From contig NZ_JAATVW010000002.1 in the NCBI RefSeq assembly GCF_011947225.1, forward strand, positions 372,001-436,000: a stretch of 64,000 nt of DNA, in the 5' to 3' direction. This DNA is from Planosporangium flavigriseum (GTDB lineage: Bacteria > Actinomycetota > Actinomycetes > Mycobacteriales > Micromonosporaceae). How positions within the stretch are numbered: the stretch's first letter is position 1; every line of letters begins with the position of its first letter. The position numbers and the translations under genes are program-made. The notes beneath the pieces are model-generated. The model worked only from the letters and a program-made list of their open reading frames with translations, searched no databases and had not been told where the DNA came from. Below, piece after piece: positions 34,844 to 43,010 of the stretch.

Positions 34844-34949
34844 ACAAGCACTCCCAACTGGATCGGCGCCACGTGCGCCGTAGTCGTCTGACACACGGAC
34901 AGCAACGCGGAGCGGTTCAACCAGCCACTGTGGAGTGTCGGATAGCCGA

Positions 34950-37193
34950 CTAACCGACGATCAGTTTGAGCGCCGCCGTACGCGCCTGCTGCCCGACGCT
35001 CGTCGCCGTGACGGTGAGCGTGTAGGTGCCGGGCGCGGCGGTCGGCAGTGCGGAGAGGCTCATTTTCGCGGAGTTGCCGGCGAGCACCACGACCGGTGTA
35101 AGGCCCACGGCCACACCTTCCGGCATGCCGGTCACGGCCAGCGTGACGAGCGGCCCGCCCGGGCCCTTGGTCGCGGCCGTCACCGCGAGCGATGCCGAAC
35201 CGTCCGGCGCGACGGATACGGTCGACGCGCTGAGCGTGACGGTGTCCTCCCCGCCACCGTTCGCGACCTTCGTGGCGGCCTGCTGCAGGGCGGCGCCGAT
35301 GACCGCGCTGCCGGTCATGTCGATCGCCGGCTCACTGGTCTGCCAGGAGCGAACGTCGTCGACGTACCGGCTGCCGTGACCGGTGAAGGAGCTGAACGGG
35401 TTCCCGGTCGACTGGCACCTGACCATGCCGGTCTGGTGCTCGCCCAGGCTGCCGGAGAACTGGCGGAGGTCGGTGGGGCCGTTGACGACAGCTCCGGTCA
35501 GTACCGGTGCCCGACCGGTTGTGCCGGTTCGCAGGTTGAAGATCTGGTGGTGCGGGCAGCGCGGGAAGGTCGCACCTTCGCCGATCATGAAGCTCGTGCC
35601 CCAGGCGTTGGCACCCAGCAACCAGTTGCGCTGCTGGGTGGCTACGGCCGCAAACGAGGTGTCACCGCTGATCCGCCGGTACAGCGCCTCCGTGGTCAGC
35701 AGGCCGAACGTGTGCGAGGCGACGTCGGACGCGGTGTCATCGCCGCCCGCGCGGAAGACGTCCGAGGCGGCCCGTGCGGCACCGGCCGCCAGCTGGCGCT
35801 TGAGGTCGGCCAGCAGGGCCGTTCCGGTAACGGCGAGGCCGGGCGGGCTGCCGCCGATATGGAGCGCCTCGAGCAGATCCGCGTGGGCGAGCGCGCTGGT
35901 GTCGTACAGGTTGAAGGTGTCGCCGGTCGCCCCGTCGAGGTAGCCGCGCGCGAACCTCGCGGCGTCGGCGAGGTAGGCCGAAGCGTCCATGTCCAACTTC
36001 TGCGCCGCGAGGGCGATCTCGGCCGCGCCGAACTCCATGTCGTCGTGCCAGGTGCGCTCGGGGTAGAAGTCGTTAGGCAGCGCGGTGACCAACGGGCTCG
36101 GCGGATCGGCGATCGCCGCCTGGGCGTAGACGGAGGTGGCCGCCCGGAACGCGGCAGCCGCCTTCGCCTTGTCCCGTTCGGCGTTCACCTGCGCGGCGAG
36201 CGCGAAGGCGGCGCTGACCCGGCCCGCCAGGTTGGGGCTGATCTTCGCCCCGGGCTCGGCGGCCTGGAACACGGGACGGTGCGCGGTCGCATACCGGTCG
36301 GCGCCGGAGGTGTTGGCGTCGTCGTCCTGCGGAAGCCGCCACAGGTCGTGGTCGCCGGTGAACGTGCCGGCGGCGTTACCGGCCCCGATACCGACCTGCA
36401 GGTAGAGCGTTCGACTCGACTCATCCCACGCCTTGTTCAACCAGTCGGCGCCGAAATCGGCCTCGGCGCCCAGCGTGGACGGGGCAACCGAGCCGAGCGC
36501 GCGCTCCGCGGCGTAGAGGACGGCGGTGGCGTACGCGGTGCTGTGGGTGAACTTGAGGTAGTCGCCGGCGTCGTACCAGCCACCCTCGACGTCGACCGGC
36601 CCACCGATCTTCGTCAGGTCGTCGTCGGCGATCACGTCCTCGGACTTGAACCTCGGCGTCCGGTAGACGCCGGCCTCGGCGTCGCCCCGATGCGCCGGCC
36701 GGCGCCCGAGGGCGCCGGGGATGACCCGCCGGCCGTCGCGTTGCGTCTGGAAGAAGGTCACGCCGTCGGCGACCAACTGCCCGTACAGGCCCGCCGGGTC
36801 CAGGATCTTGAACCGTGGCGACGTGGCGGACGCCCCGCCGCTGACCTGGATGCGGTACGTGCCGGGCCGGGTCAGCCCGTCGAAGCTGATCGGGTGGACC
36901 GCCGGGTACGCCGTGTTCCACGAGCCGCGGCTGGTCGCGCCGACCGCGCCGGACAGGACCGCCGTCCCGGCCGAGTCGAGCACCGTGAACTGGGCGCCGG
37001 AGGCCGGCGCCGACGCCATCAGATAGGCCTGCTTGCTCTCGCCCGCGAGGTAGCCGACCTGGTCGACCCGTACGACGCCACTGACCGCCGCGTCCGCGGG
37101 TAAGACAGCCACGGCGAACGCCGCCGCCAGCGCGCCCGCAGCCGCGAGAGCGCTCGCTCCCCGAACGCCACCTATCCGCCAGACGCTTGTCAC
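34950..37193 (-). CDS. Secreted glycoside hydrolase family 9 cellulase
   Basis: 747 residues from GTG 37193 (GGGAGG site). Signal peptide (ASALAAAGALAAAFAVAVLP), then a cellulase N-terminal Ig-like domain (VRVDQVGYLAGESKQAYLM) and a GH9 (alpha/alpha)6 catalytic domain: GGWYDAGDYLKFTHS holds the nucleophile-water aspartates, LLGANAWGTSFMIGEG and FPRCPHHQ the active-site histidine, and TSEPAIDMTG the catalytic glutamate. A C-terminal Ig-like domain (about 650-747) ends the protein; I see no carbohydrate-binding module. Predicted endo- or exo-glucanase on cellulose or related beta-glucans outside the cell. About 90 upstream in-frame codons lack signal-peptide sense. Confidence 0.92.
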   Translation of the reverse strand: MTSVWRIGGVRGASALAAAGALAAAFAVAVLPADAAVSGVVRVDQVGYLAGESKQAYLMASAPASGAQFTVLDSAGTAVLSGAVGATSRGSWNTAYPAVHPISFDGLTRPGTYRIQVSGGASATSPRFKILDPAGLYGQLVADGVTFFQTQRDGRRVIPGALGRRPAHRGDAEAGVYRTPRFKSEDVIADDDLTKIGGPVDVEGGWYDAGDYLKFTHSTAYATAVLYAAERALGSVAPSTLGAEADFGADWLNKAWDESSRTLYLQVGIGAGNAAGTFTGDHDLWRLPQDDDANTSGADRYATAHRPVFQAAEPGAKISPNLAGRVSAAFALAAQVNAERDKAKAAAAFRAATSVYAQAAIADPPSPLVTALPNDFYPERTWHDDMEFGAAEIALAAQKLDMDASAYLADAARFARGYLDGATGDTFNLYDTSALAHADLLEALHIGGSPPGLAVTGTALLADLKRQLAAGAARAASDVFRAGGDDTASDVASHTFGLLTTEALYRRISGDTSFAAVATQQRNWLLGANAWGTSFMIGEGATFPRCPHHQIFNLRTGTTGRAPVLTGAVVNGPTDLRQFSGSLGEHQTGMVRCQSTGNPFSSFTGHGSRYVDDVRSWQTSEPAIDMTGSAVIGAALQQAATKVANGGGEDTVTLSASTVSVAPDGSASLAVTAATKGPGGPLVTLAVTGMPEGVAVGLTPVVVLAGNSAKMSLSALPTAAPGTYTLTVTATSVGQQARTAALKLIVG

Positions 37194-37343
37194 TGGGCCT
37201 CCCGCCGTGGGCACGTGACTTTTGAGCAGGCGAGGCGCAACGTACTTGCCGCCGGAGCAGGTGGTCAAGAGCAACTCTGATCGATACCAGTAATTTGCAC
37301 CTATCGACGATCCGCGATGGATTGGCGCCGGCCGAGACGGGTA

Positions 37344-37379
37344 GGTGACCTGGCGGGTGACCTGGTGGGCGACCTGACT
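37344..37379. repeat. Three 12-bp direct repeats in the GH9 upstream gap
   Basis: ggtgacctggcg, ggtgacctggtg and ggcgacctgact in direct tandem. They lie between the divergent GH9 and small-protein genes, about 150 bp from the GH9 start. Function unknown. Confidence 0.6.
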
Positions 37380-37443
37380 CAACCGCGCCGGGAAGCCTTG
37401 CGGCGGACACGGACAGCCTGCAGCAGTCAAGGGAGGCGACGAC

Positions 37444-37689
37444 ATGGCCCGCGACCGAACGGGCGGCATCCAGGTGAAGGAGCGCGGCGGCAGGACCCGC
37501 GGCAGGCAGGACTACCGGGAACAGACGGGGCGGCCGTTCCAGCCACGGGACTGGACGGCACCGGCCGGCCGGCGCCCGCGGAACCGGCGGAGGAACCGGC
37601 CCCCCGGCTGGGGTAACGCCGCCGTCGCCGCGGCAGCCGCCCTTGCCGGCGTCCTCGTCGGCGCCGCTACCGCGCGCAGGGGACGGTAG
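37444..37689 (+). CDS. Small basic protein with C-terminal hydrophobic segment
   Basis: 81 residues from ATG with an AGGGAGG site 8 nt upstream. A very basic N-terminal 58 residues (Arg-rich, e.g. RRPRNRRRNRPPG) precede a hydrophobic Ala/Val/Gly stretch (AAVAAAAALAGVLVGAA) and a basic end. It could be a tail-anchored or DNA-associated small protein. Family unknown, but the ribosome site and codon use favour a real gene. Confidence 0.6.
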   Translation: MARDRTGGIQVKERGGRTRGRQDYREQTGRPFQPRDWTAPAGRRPRNRRRNRPPGWGNAAVAAAAALAGVLVGAATARRGR

Positions 37690-37698
37690 CGGCAGCGG

Positions 37699-38616
37699 TC
37701 AGGAGGAGGTCGGGTTGGCGTAGGTGCGCTGGCTGTCGCTGATCGCCGGACGGCCGGACGTCGATCGGCGGAGCGCCAGCACGCTCACCCCCGCGAGCGC
37801 CACGACCGCCAGCGCGATCACGACCACGAGATTGGGCGCCCCGAACAGCTTCAGCGCACTCGCCAGCAGTACGAGCACGAGCGCCGCCCGGACGGCACGC
37901 GCGGGTGCTCGGGACGACAGCCGGGCGCCGATCAGCACTCCGGGCACCGAGCCGACGAGGATCGCCGCCGACAGATCCAGATGCAGGTCACCGAAGAACA
38001 CGTGGCCCAGCGCGGCGGCGGTGACGAGCGGGACGGCCTGGACCAGGTCGGTACCGACGAGGTCGTTGGCGCGCAGCGCGGGGTACAGCGCCAGCAGGAT
38101 GACGATGATCAGCGAGCCGGACCCGACCGAGGTCAGGCCGACGACGAGGCCTCCGACCGCGCCGAGTAGCAGGGTCGGCACTGGGCGTACCCGCACCGGG
38201 GCCGGCGACGATTCACCGTCAGCGCGCCGCGACGTCTCCCGGACAGCCTTCACGATCAGCCCGACGACCGCGAGCAGCAGTGCGCCACCCAACGCCAACT
38301 GAATGGCGTGGTGCACGCCGCGGTCCCCGCCGATCGCCCGCATCAGCAGTACGCCGACGAAGGCGCTCGGCACGCTCCCGGCGCAGAGCCAGCCGACGAG
38401 CGACCAGTTGACCGTGCCGCGACGGATGTGCACGAAGCTGCCGAACGGCTTCATCACCGCGCTCGCCACCAGGTCGCTGGAGACGGCCGCCAGCGGTGGA
38501 ATGCCGAAAAAGAGCACCAGGATCGGGGTCATCAGCGCACCGCCACCCATGCCGGTGAGCCCGACGACGATGCCGACTCCAAGGCCGACGAGCGTGAGGA
38601 CGGGGTCCAGATCCAT
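37699..38616 (-). CDS. TauE/SafE-family membrane permease
   Basis: 305 residues from ATG 38616 (GTG 38652 also in frame). Eight or nine membrane segments in two homologous halves, each with the family glycine motif: GVGIVVGLTGMGGGALMTP in the first and GGLVVGLTSVGSGSLIIV in the second. Proteins of this family export or import sulfite, sulfoacetate or other anions; the substrate is not readable. The second-half spacer is a polar cytoplasmic loop (RETSRRADGESS). It stands alone. Confidence 0.88.
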   Translation of the reverse strand: MDLDPVLTLVGLGVGIVVGLTGMGGGALMTPILVLFFGIPPLAAVSSDLVASAVMKPFGSFVHIRRGTVNWSLVGWLCAGSVPSAFVGVLLMRAIGGDRGVHHAIQLALGGALLLAVVGLIVKAVRETSRRADGESSPAPVRVRPVPTLLLGAVGGLVVGLTSVGSGSLIIVILLALYPALRANDLVGTDLVQAVPLVTAAALGHVFFGDLHLDLSAAILVGSVPGVLIGARLSSRAPARAVRAALVLVLLASALKLFGAPNLVVVIALAVVALAGVSVLALRRSTSGRPAISDSQRTYANPTSS

Positions 38617-38782
38617 TCGTCGAGTGTCGACGACAATCCCTACCTTGTCCACCTAACCCAGTGAATTGGTGGGGATTGCCAGACAGATCACAGAGAGACC
38701 GGCCGGCGGTGATCGGGACGAATCGGCGGCGACCCGGCCGGGTCGCCGCCGATCACGCATTTCGCCCGTTCGCGCACCTGAG

Positions 38783-39115
38783 TCAGTTGGCCGACGGGAC
38801 CCGGCCGCTGCCGGCCCCGGTAGCCCGCTCAGGCGTCGTGACAAGGTCCGAGTACTCCGGATGCCGCTTGATGTACGTGGAGATGAAGGGGCAACTGGCG
38901 ACGGCCCGGTCACCACCCGCCCGTACGGCGTCGAGGGCGCCGGCCGCGAGCTTGCTGCCCAGCCCCTGCCCCTCGAACTCCGGGTAGACCTCAGTATGGG
39001 TGAAATCAACGGTTCGGGGCGCCCGCCGGTACTGCGTGAAGCCGGCGACCTTGCCGTCGATGCGCACTTCGTAACGCGACAGTTCGGGGTTGTGGACGAT
39101 TCTCATCTCGGACAC
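38783..39115 (-). CDS. Small GNAT acetyltransferase (YjdJ-like)
   Basis: 110 residues from GTG 39115, with GGCGG upstream. Single short GNAT domain of the NAT-type "N-acetyltransferase" group: YEVRIDGKVAGFTQYRR, VDFTHTEVYPEFEGQGLGSK (acetyl-CoA loop) and ASCPFISTYIKRHPEYSDLV. This miniature group has no second half and its substrate is unknown. It is 22 bases downstream of nadK on the same strand and is likely co-transcribed with it. Confidence 0.9.
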   Translation of the reverse strand: MSEMRIVHNPELSRYEVRIDGKVAGFTQYRRAPRTVDFTHTEVYPEFEGQGLGSKLAAGALDAVRAGGDRAVASCPFISTYIKRHPEYSDLVTTPERATGAGSGRVPSAN

Positions 39116-39137
39116 GTTGCCGCCTTTCGCGAAGGGC

Positions 39138-40001
39138 TTATTCGAGTTCGACGCTGCCGTTGACCCGGAGTTTGCGGCGGGCGCGTTCGTAGAACGTGGT
39201 CTCACCGAGGCGGACCACGCGCGCCGCGGCCGTTACCGGCTTGATCAACAGGCTGTCGCCTGCCGTCACGTACCCCCGTACAGCGCCGTCAACCTCCACC
39301 GCCAGTCGCCCGCTCGTGGCTAGTACGTCGAGCTCGAGTCGTTCATCCAAGGACAGCAGCAGATGCCGATTGAACGACGAGTGCGCCGAGGACGCCCCGA
39401 CCAGCAGACCCTCCACATTGGGCGACACGATCGGGCCACCGGCAGAGAAACTGTACGCGGTGGAGCCGGTCGGTGTCGCGACAATGACCGCGTCCGCGGC
39501 GTACTGGACGAACCGGTGCCCCTCCACGTTGATCCCGACCGCCGCCATCCGCTCACCAGGGATGCGGGCCAGGTCGATGTCGTTGAACCCGGTGACCGTG
39601 GTTCCGTCCGGCAGCACCGTGGACAGCGCCAGCCGCGACTCGACCCGGTACTCGTGCTCATCGATCGCGGACAGCGCGGCGGGCAGCCGGGGCACGTCGA
39701 CCTCGGCCAGGAACCCCAGCCGCCCGAGGTTGACTCCGAGGATCGGGGTCTTGTGGCCCTCGGCCAGTCGCATCGTGCGCAGCATCGTCCCGTCACCGCC
39801 GAGGCTGACCAGCAACTGCGAGCGATCGACCAGCTCCTCCGGGTCGACCGCGACCGCGCTGCAGTGGATCCGGTCGACCTCCTCGCGCAGCCCGAGCACG
39901 GTCACGTTCCGCTCGTGCGCCCAGCTGAGGATCGCGTCGATCGCCGCGGCGGAGTCGCGGCGCGGGTGCAGTACCAGGCCCACCGTCTGCACATGGCCCA
40001 T
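39138..40001 (-). CDS. nadK: NAD kinase
   Basis: 287 residues. Phosphorylates NAD to NADP using ATP or, in actinobacteria, often polyphosphate. The catalytic GGDGTMLRTMR with its aspartate, LGVNLGRLGFLAEVD, FNDIDLARIPGERM (N-D metal/substrate motif), TPTGSTAYSFSAGGPIVSP and the C-terminal beta-sandwich are all present. In many actinobacteria nadK is next to recN and tlyA; neither is here. Followed closely by the small GNAT gene. Confidence 0.96.
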   Translation of the reverse strand: MGHVQTVGLVLHPRRDSAAAIDAILSWAHERNVTVLGLREEVDRIHCSAVAVDPEELVDRSQLLVSLGGDGTMLRTMRLAEGHKTPILGVNLGRLGFLAEVDVPRLPAALSAIDEHEYRVESRLALSTVLPDGTTVTGFNDIDLARIPGERMAAVGINVEGHRFVQYAADAVIVATPTGSTAYSFSAGGPIVSPNVEGLLVGASSAHSSFNRHLLLSLDERLELDVLATSGRLAVEVDGAVRGYVTAGDSLLIKPVTAAARVVRLGETTFYERARRKLRVNGSVELE

Positions 40002-40025
40002 CCCGTCACTGTACGGCTACCGCTA

Positions 40026-40322
40026 CTAGCCGTGTGCGTACGAGGGGGCACCTTTGACCTCGAAGCCGACCTCGTCGACAAAGCACCACCACCAGTTCTC
40101 GCCTGGCTCGAAGGACTGGACGATCGGGTGCCCGACGAGGTGGGAGTGCAGCCGAGCGTGCCGGTTGGGCGAGCTGTCGCAGCAGCCGACATGGCCGCAG
40201 GTCATGCACAGCCGAAGGTGGACCCATTCGCTACCGCTCTCCAGACACTCCTGGCAGCCTTCGGCTGCGGGCGTGACGTCGCGGCGGACCTCGCCGAGAT
40301 GCGGGCAGGCTGGCATCGTCAT
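40026..40322 (-). CDS. UBP-type zinc-finger protein
   Basis: 98 residues forming one whole ZnF-UBP domain: CPHLGEV, CQECLESGSEWVHLRLC, CGHVGCCDSSPNRHARLHSH and HPIVQSFEPGENWWWCFVDE. In eukaryotes this fold binds the ubiquitin C-terminus; stand-alone actinobacterial copies have no assigned partner and no known ubiquitin. They could bind a C-terminal glycine tail or simply serve as a metal-stabilised scaffold. It is 24 bases upstream of nadK on the same strand. Confidence 0.93.
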   Translation of the reverse strand: MTMPACPHLGEVRRDVTPAAEGCQECLESGSEWVHLRLCMTCGHVGCCDSSPNRHARLHSHLVGHPIVQSFEPGENWWWCFVDEVGFEVKGAPSYAHG

Positions 40323-40403
40323 GGCGGCGCCCTACCCGTGCTCGTGGAAAATTTTCGGGTTAGCGCCCGGAAATGTCGCCACGATCATGGGAAGAAGGAA
40401 CGC

Positions 40404-41174
40404 ATGCGCCTCGCCACGTGGAACGTCAACTCCGTACGGGCCCGCCTGCCCCGACTCCTGGAATGGCTGGCGGCGACCAAGCCGGACGTCGTCTGCCTGC
40501 AGGAGACCAAGTGCTCCGCCGACGCCTTCCCGAGCGGGGAGGTCGCCGAACTCGGGTACGCCGCGTCCGTCCACGGCATCGGCCAGTGGAACGGAGTCGC
40601 CCTGCTGTCGCGGGTCGGCCTCGACGACGTGACGCGCGGTTTCCCTGGTGAACCCGGCTTCCCCGAGCCGGAGGCGCGCGCGATCTCCGCGACCTGCGAC
40701 GGGGTACGGGTCTGGTCGGTGTACGTGCCGAACGGGCGCACCCCGGAATCCCCGCATTACGCGTACAAGCTCGCCTGGCTGGAGGGGTTACGCGAGACGT
40801 TGGCCGCGGATCTCGCGGGCGGGCGGCCGCTCGCGGTGTGTGGTGACTTCAACGTCGCGCCGACCGACTCCGACGTGTGGGACCCTGCCCTCTTCGTCGG
40901 TTCGACGCATGTGACGCCGCCCGAACGACAGGCGCTGGCCAATATCCGCTCGCTCGGCCTGATCGATGTGGTGCCGCGCCCGATGAAGGGCGACAACCCG
41001 TTCACGTACTGGGACTACCGGGCCGGCATGTTCCACCAGGACAAGGGCATGCGCATCGACCTGGTCTACGTCACCGACGACCTGGCCGGTCAGGTGCGGT
41101 CGGCGTACATCGACCGGGAGGCCCGCAAGGGCAAGGGGCCCTCCGATCACGCACCCATCGTGGTTGATTTCTGA
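40404..41174 (+). CDS. xthA: Exodeoxyribonuclease III / AP endonuclease
   Basis: 256 residues from ATG 40404 (GAAGAAGGAA site). Repairs abasic sites and trims 3' ends. All endonuclease/exonuclease/phosphatase motifs are present: ATWNVNSVRAR with the metal Asn, CLQETKCSAD with the metal Glu, YVPNGRTPESPHYAYKLAWL, VCGDFNVAPTDSDVW, MRIDLVYVT and the catalytic SDHAPIVVDF. The open frame extends far upstream as an antisense shadow of nadK. Monocistronic, with a terminator. Confidence 0.96.
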   Translation: MRLATWNVNSVRARLPRLLEWLAATKPDVVCLQETKCSADAFPSGEVAELGYAASVHGIGQWNGVALLSRVGLDDVTRGFPGEPGFPEPEARAISATCDGVRVWSVYVPNGRTPESPHYAYKLAWLEGLRETLAADLAGGRPLAVCGDFNVAPTDSDVWDPALFVGSTHVTPPERQALANIRSLGLIDVVPRPMKGDNPFTYWDYRAGMFHQDKGMRIDLVYVTDDLAGQVRSAYIDREARKGKGPSDHAPIVVDF

Positions 41175-41202
41175 CGCACGACCCTACTTCTTGACCTCGA
41201 AA

Positions 41203-41232
41203 CCCGCTCAGCGGAGCGATCCGCTGAGCGGG
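41203..41232 (+). terminator. xthA terminator
   Basis: Perfect 13-bp arms cccgctcagcgga and tccgctgagcggg around GCGA, 28 bases past the stop. Confidence 0.85.
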
Positions 41233-41323
41233 CCCTTCCCTACGCCCTTCGGTAGGGACAAGATCAGGCATCTGTACGCATGCCGATGAATCCCCCTGGC
41301 ATGCGCCTGACAGGGAGGGTCGC

Positions 41324-42943
41324 GTGAAGGAAAAGAAGCCAGGTTTACGGACGAGCAGGATCCTCGTCTTCAGCACCGCCGCCGCCATGGCCGCCACGAG
41401 CGCCGGATCGGCCGCGTGGGCAGACCCCGCTTCGGCGACGGACAAGCCGAGCGTCCGGTGGGAGACGTGCACCAACGCCAGGCTGATCCAGGCCGGCGCG
41501 GAATGTGGGTTCGTGTCCGTCCCGCTCGACTACAGCAACCCGAACGGCAAGAAGATCGAACTCGCGGTGTCGCGGATCAAGCACAAGACTCCGGACTCGA
41601 CGTACCAGGGCATCGCGCTGGTCAACCCGGGCGGCCCCGGCGGTTCGGGCCTCACCCTCTCCCGGCTCGGCCAGTTCATCCCCAACGGCGCCGGTGAGTC
41701 CTACGACTGGATCGGCTTCGACCCGCGCGGCGTCGGCTCGAGCAAGCCGGCGATCTCGTGCCTGCCCGACTACATGAGCCCGAACCGGCCCGACTACATC
41801 CCGTGGAACTCCTCGCTCGAGAAGACGTGGCTGGAGCGGTCGAAGTCGTACGCGGACGCGTGCCGCAAGAACGACAGCATCGGGCTGCTCAACCACATGA
41901 CCACGGTCGACGCGGTCATGGACCTGGACAGCATCCGCACGGCGTTCGGCGAGCAGCAGATCAACTACTACGGCTTCTCGTACGGCACGTACCTGGGCCA
42001 GGTCTACTCCACCATGTACCCGAACCGCATGCGGCGGATGGTCCTCGACGGCAACGTCGACCCGCGCAAGGTGTGGTACCAGGCCAACCTCGACCAGGAC
42101 GTGGCGTTCGAGCGCAACGTCAAGATCTGGTTCGGCTGGGTGGCGAAGTACGACAGCGTCTACCACCTCGGCGCGAGCGCGCAGGCGGTCGAGGCGCGCT
42201 GGTACGCCGAGCAGACCAAGCTGCGCGTGCAGCCGGCCGGTGGCGTCGTCGGTCCCGACGAGTGGACCGACATCTTCCTGCAGGCCGGGTACTACCAGGT
42301 CACCTGGCCCGACCTGGGCGATCTCTTCGCGAACTGGGTGCGCAACGGCGACCCGAAGCCGCTCATCCAGGCGTACCAGGACACCGACTCGCCGGGCGAC
42401 GACAACGGGTACGCGGTCTACAACGCCGTGCAGTGCACAGACGTGCAGTGGCCCAAGAGCTGGGACCAGTGGCGGCGCGACAACTGGAAGACGTTCGCGA
42501 AGGCGCCGTTCGAGACCTGGGGCAACGCCTGGTTCAACGCGCCGTGCCTGTACTGGCCGGCGAAGGCGCAGCAGCCGGTGAACGTCGACGGCCGTAAGGT
42601 CGCCGGCGCCCTGCTCATCAGCGAGACGCTGGACGCGGCGACGCCGTTCGAGGGCAGCCTGGAGGTGCGCCGGCGGTTCCCGAACGCGGTGCTGATCGCG
42701 GAGCCGGGCGGCACCACCCACTCCGGCAGCCTCGGTGGCAACGCCTGCGTCGACAACCAGATCGCCGACTACCTGGCTACCGGCAAGCTGCCGACGCGCA
42801 AGGCCGGCGACGGTCCGGACACTACCTGCGACCCGCTACCTGCGCCGGAGCCGAACCCGACGGTGTCGTCCGCGGCGTCGACGATGTCGGCCCTGGCGGT
42901 CCCGGCCCGACCCGACCGGCTGCTGCCGCTCGGCCGCCGGTAG
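41324..42943 (+). CDS. Secreted alpha/beta hydrolase, TAP-type tripeptidyl aminopeptidase
   Basis: 539 residues from GTG (GGGAGGG site). Signal peptide (ILVFSTAAAMAATSAGSAAWA). The hydrolase domain has oxyanion NPGGPGGSG, nucleophile Ser219 in YYGFSYGTYLGQ, and the acid and base in the TAP-like C-terminal domain (SETLDAATPFEGSLEVRRRF ... GTTHSGSLGGNACVDNQIADYL). This is the Streptomyces/Mycobacterium tripeptidyl-aminopeptidase architecture, active on peptide N-termini outside the cell. The last 40 residues are Pro/Ser-rich. Monocistronic, with a long bidirectional hairpin after it. Confidence 0.93.
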   Translation: MKEKKPGLRTSRILVFSTAAAMAATSAGSAAWADPASATDKPSVRWETCTNARLIQAGAECGFVSVPLDYSNPNGKKIELAVSRIKHKTPDSTYQGIALVNPGGPGGSGLTLSRLGQFIPNGAGESYDWIGFDPRGVGSSKPAISCLPDYMSPNRPDYIPWNSSLEKTWLERSKSYADACRKNDSIGLLNHMTTVDAVMDLDSIRTAFGEQQINYYGFSYGTYLGQVYSTMYPNRMRRMVLDGNVDPRKVWYQANLDQDVAFERNVKIWFGWVAKYDSVYHLGASAQAVEARWYAEQTKLRVQPAGGVVGPDEWTDIFLQAGYYQVTWPDLGDLFANWVRNGDPKPLIQAYQDTDSPGDDNGYAVYNAVQCTDVQWPKSWDQWRRDNWKTFAKAPFETWGNAWFNAPCLYWPAKAQQPVNVDGRKVAGALLISETLDAATPFEGSLEVRRRFPNAVLIAEPGGTTHSGSLGGNACVDNQIADYLATGKLPTRKAGDGPDTTCDPLPAPEPNPTVSSAASTMSALAVPARPDRLLPLGRR

Positions 42944-42955
42944 CGAAATCCCACG

Positions 42956-43007
42956 ATGATCGCGGAGACTTTTCCGTGTCAGCGAACGGAAAAGTCCCCG
43001 CGATCAT
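42956..43007. terminator. Bidirectional terminator, long inverted repeat
   Basis: 22-bp arms with one mismatch: atgatcgcggagacttttcc... (42956-42977) and its complement (42986-43007). It lies between the convergent peptidase and phoX stops, with A- or T-runs on both arms. Confidence 0.85.
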
Positions 43008-43010
43008 GAA

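Noticed and set aside
34935..37103. A 722-codon plus-strand frame opposite the GH9 gene
   Set aside because: Antisense shadow: no start signals, no motifs, Arg/Gly-rich.
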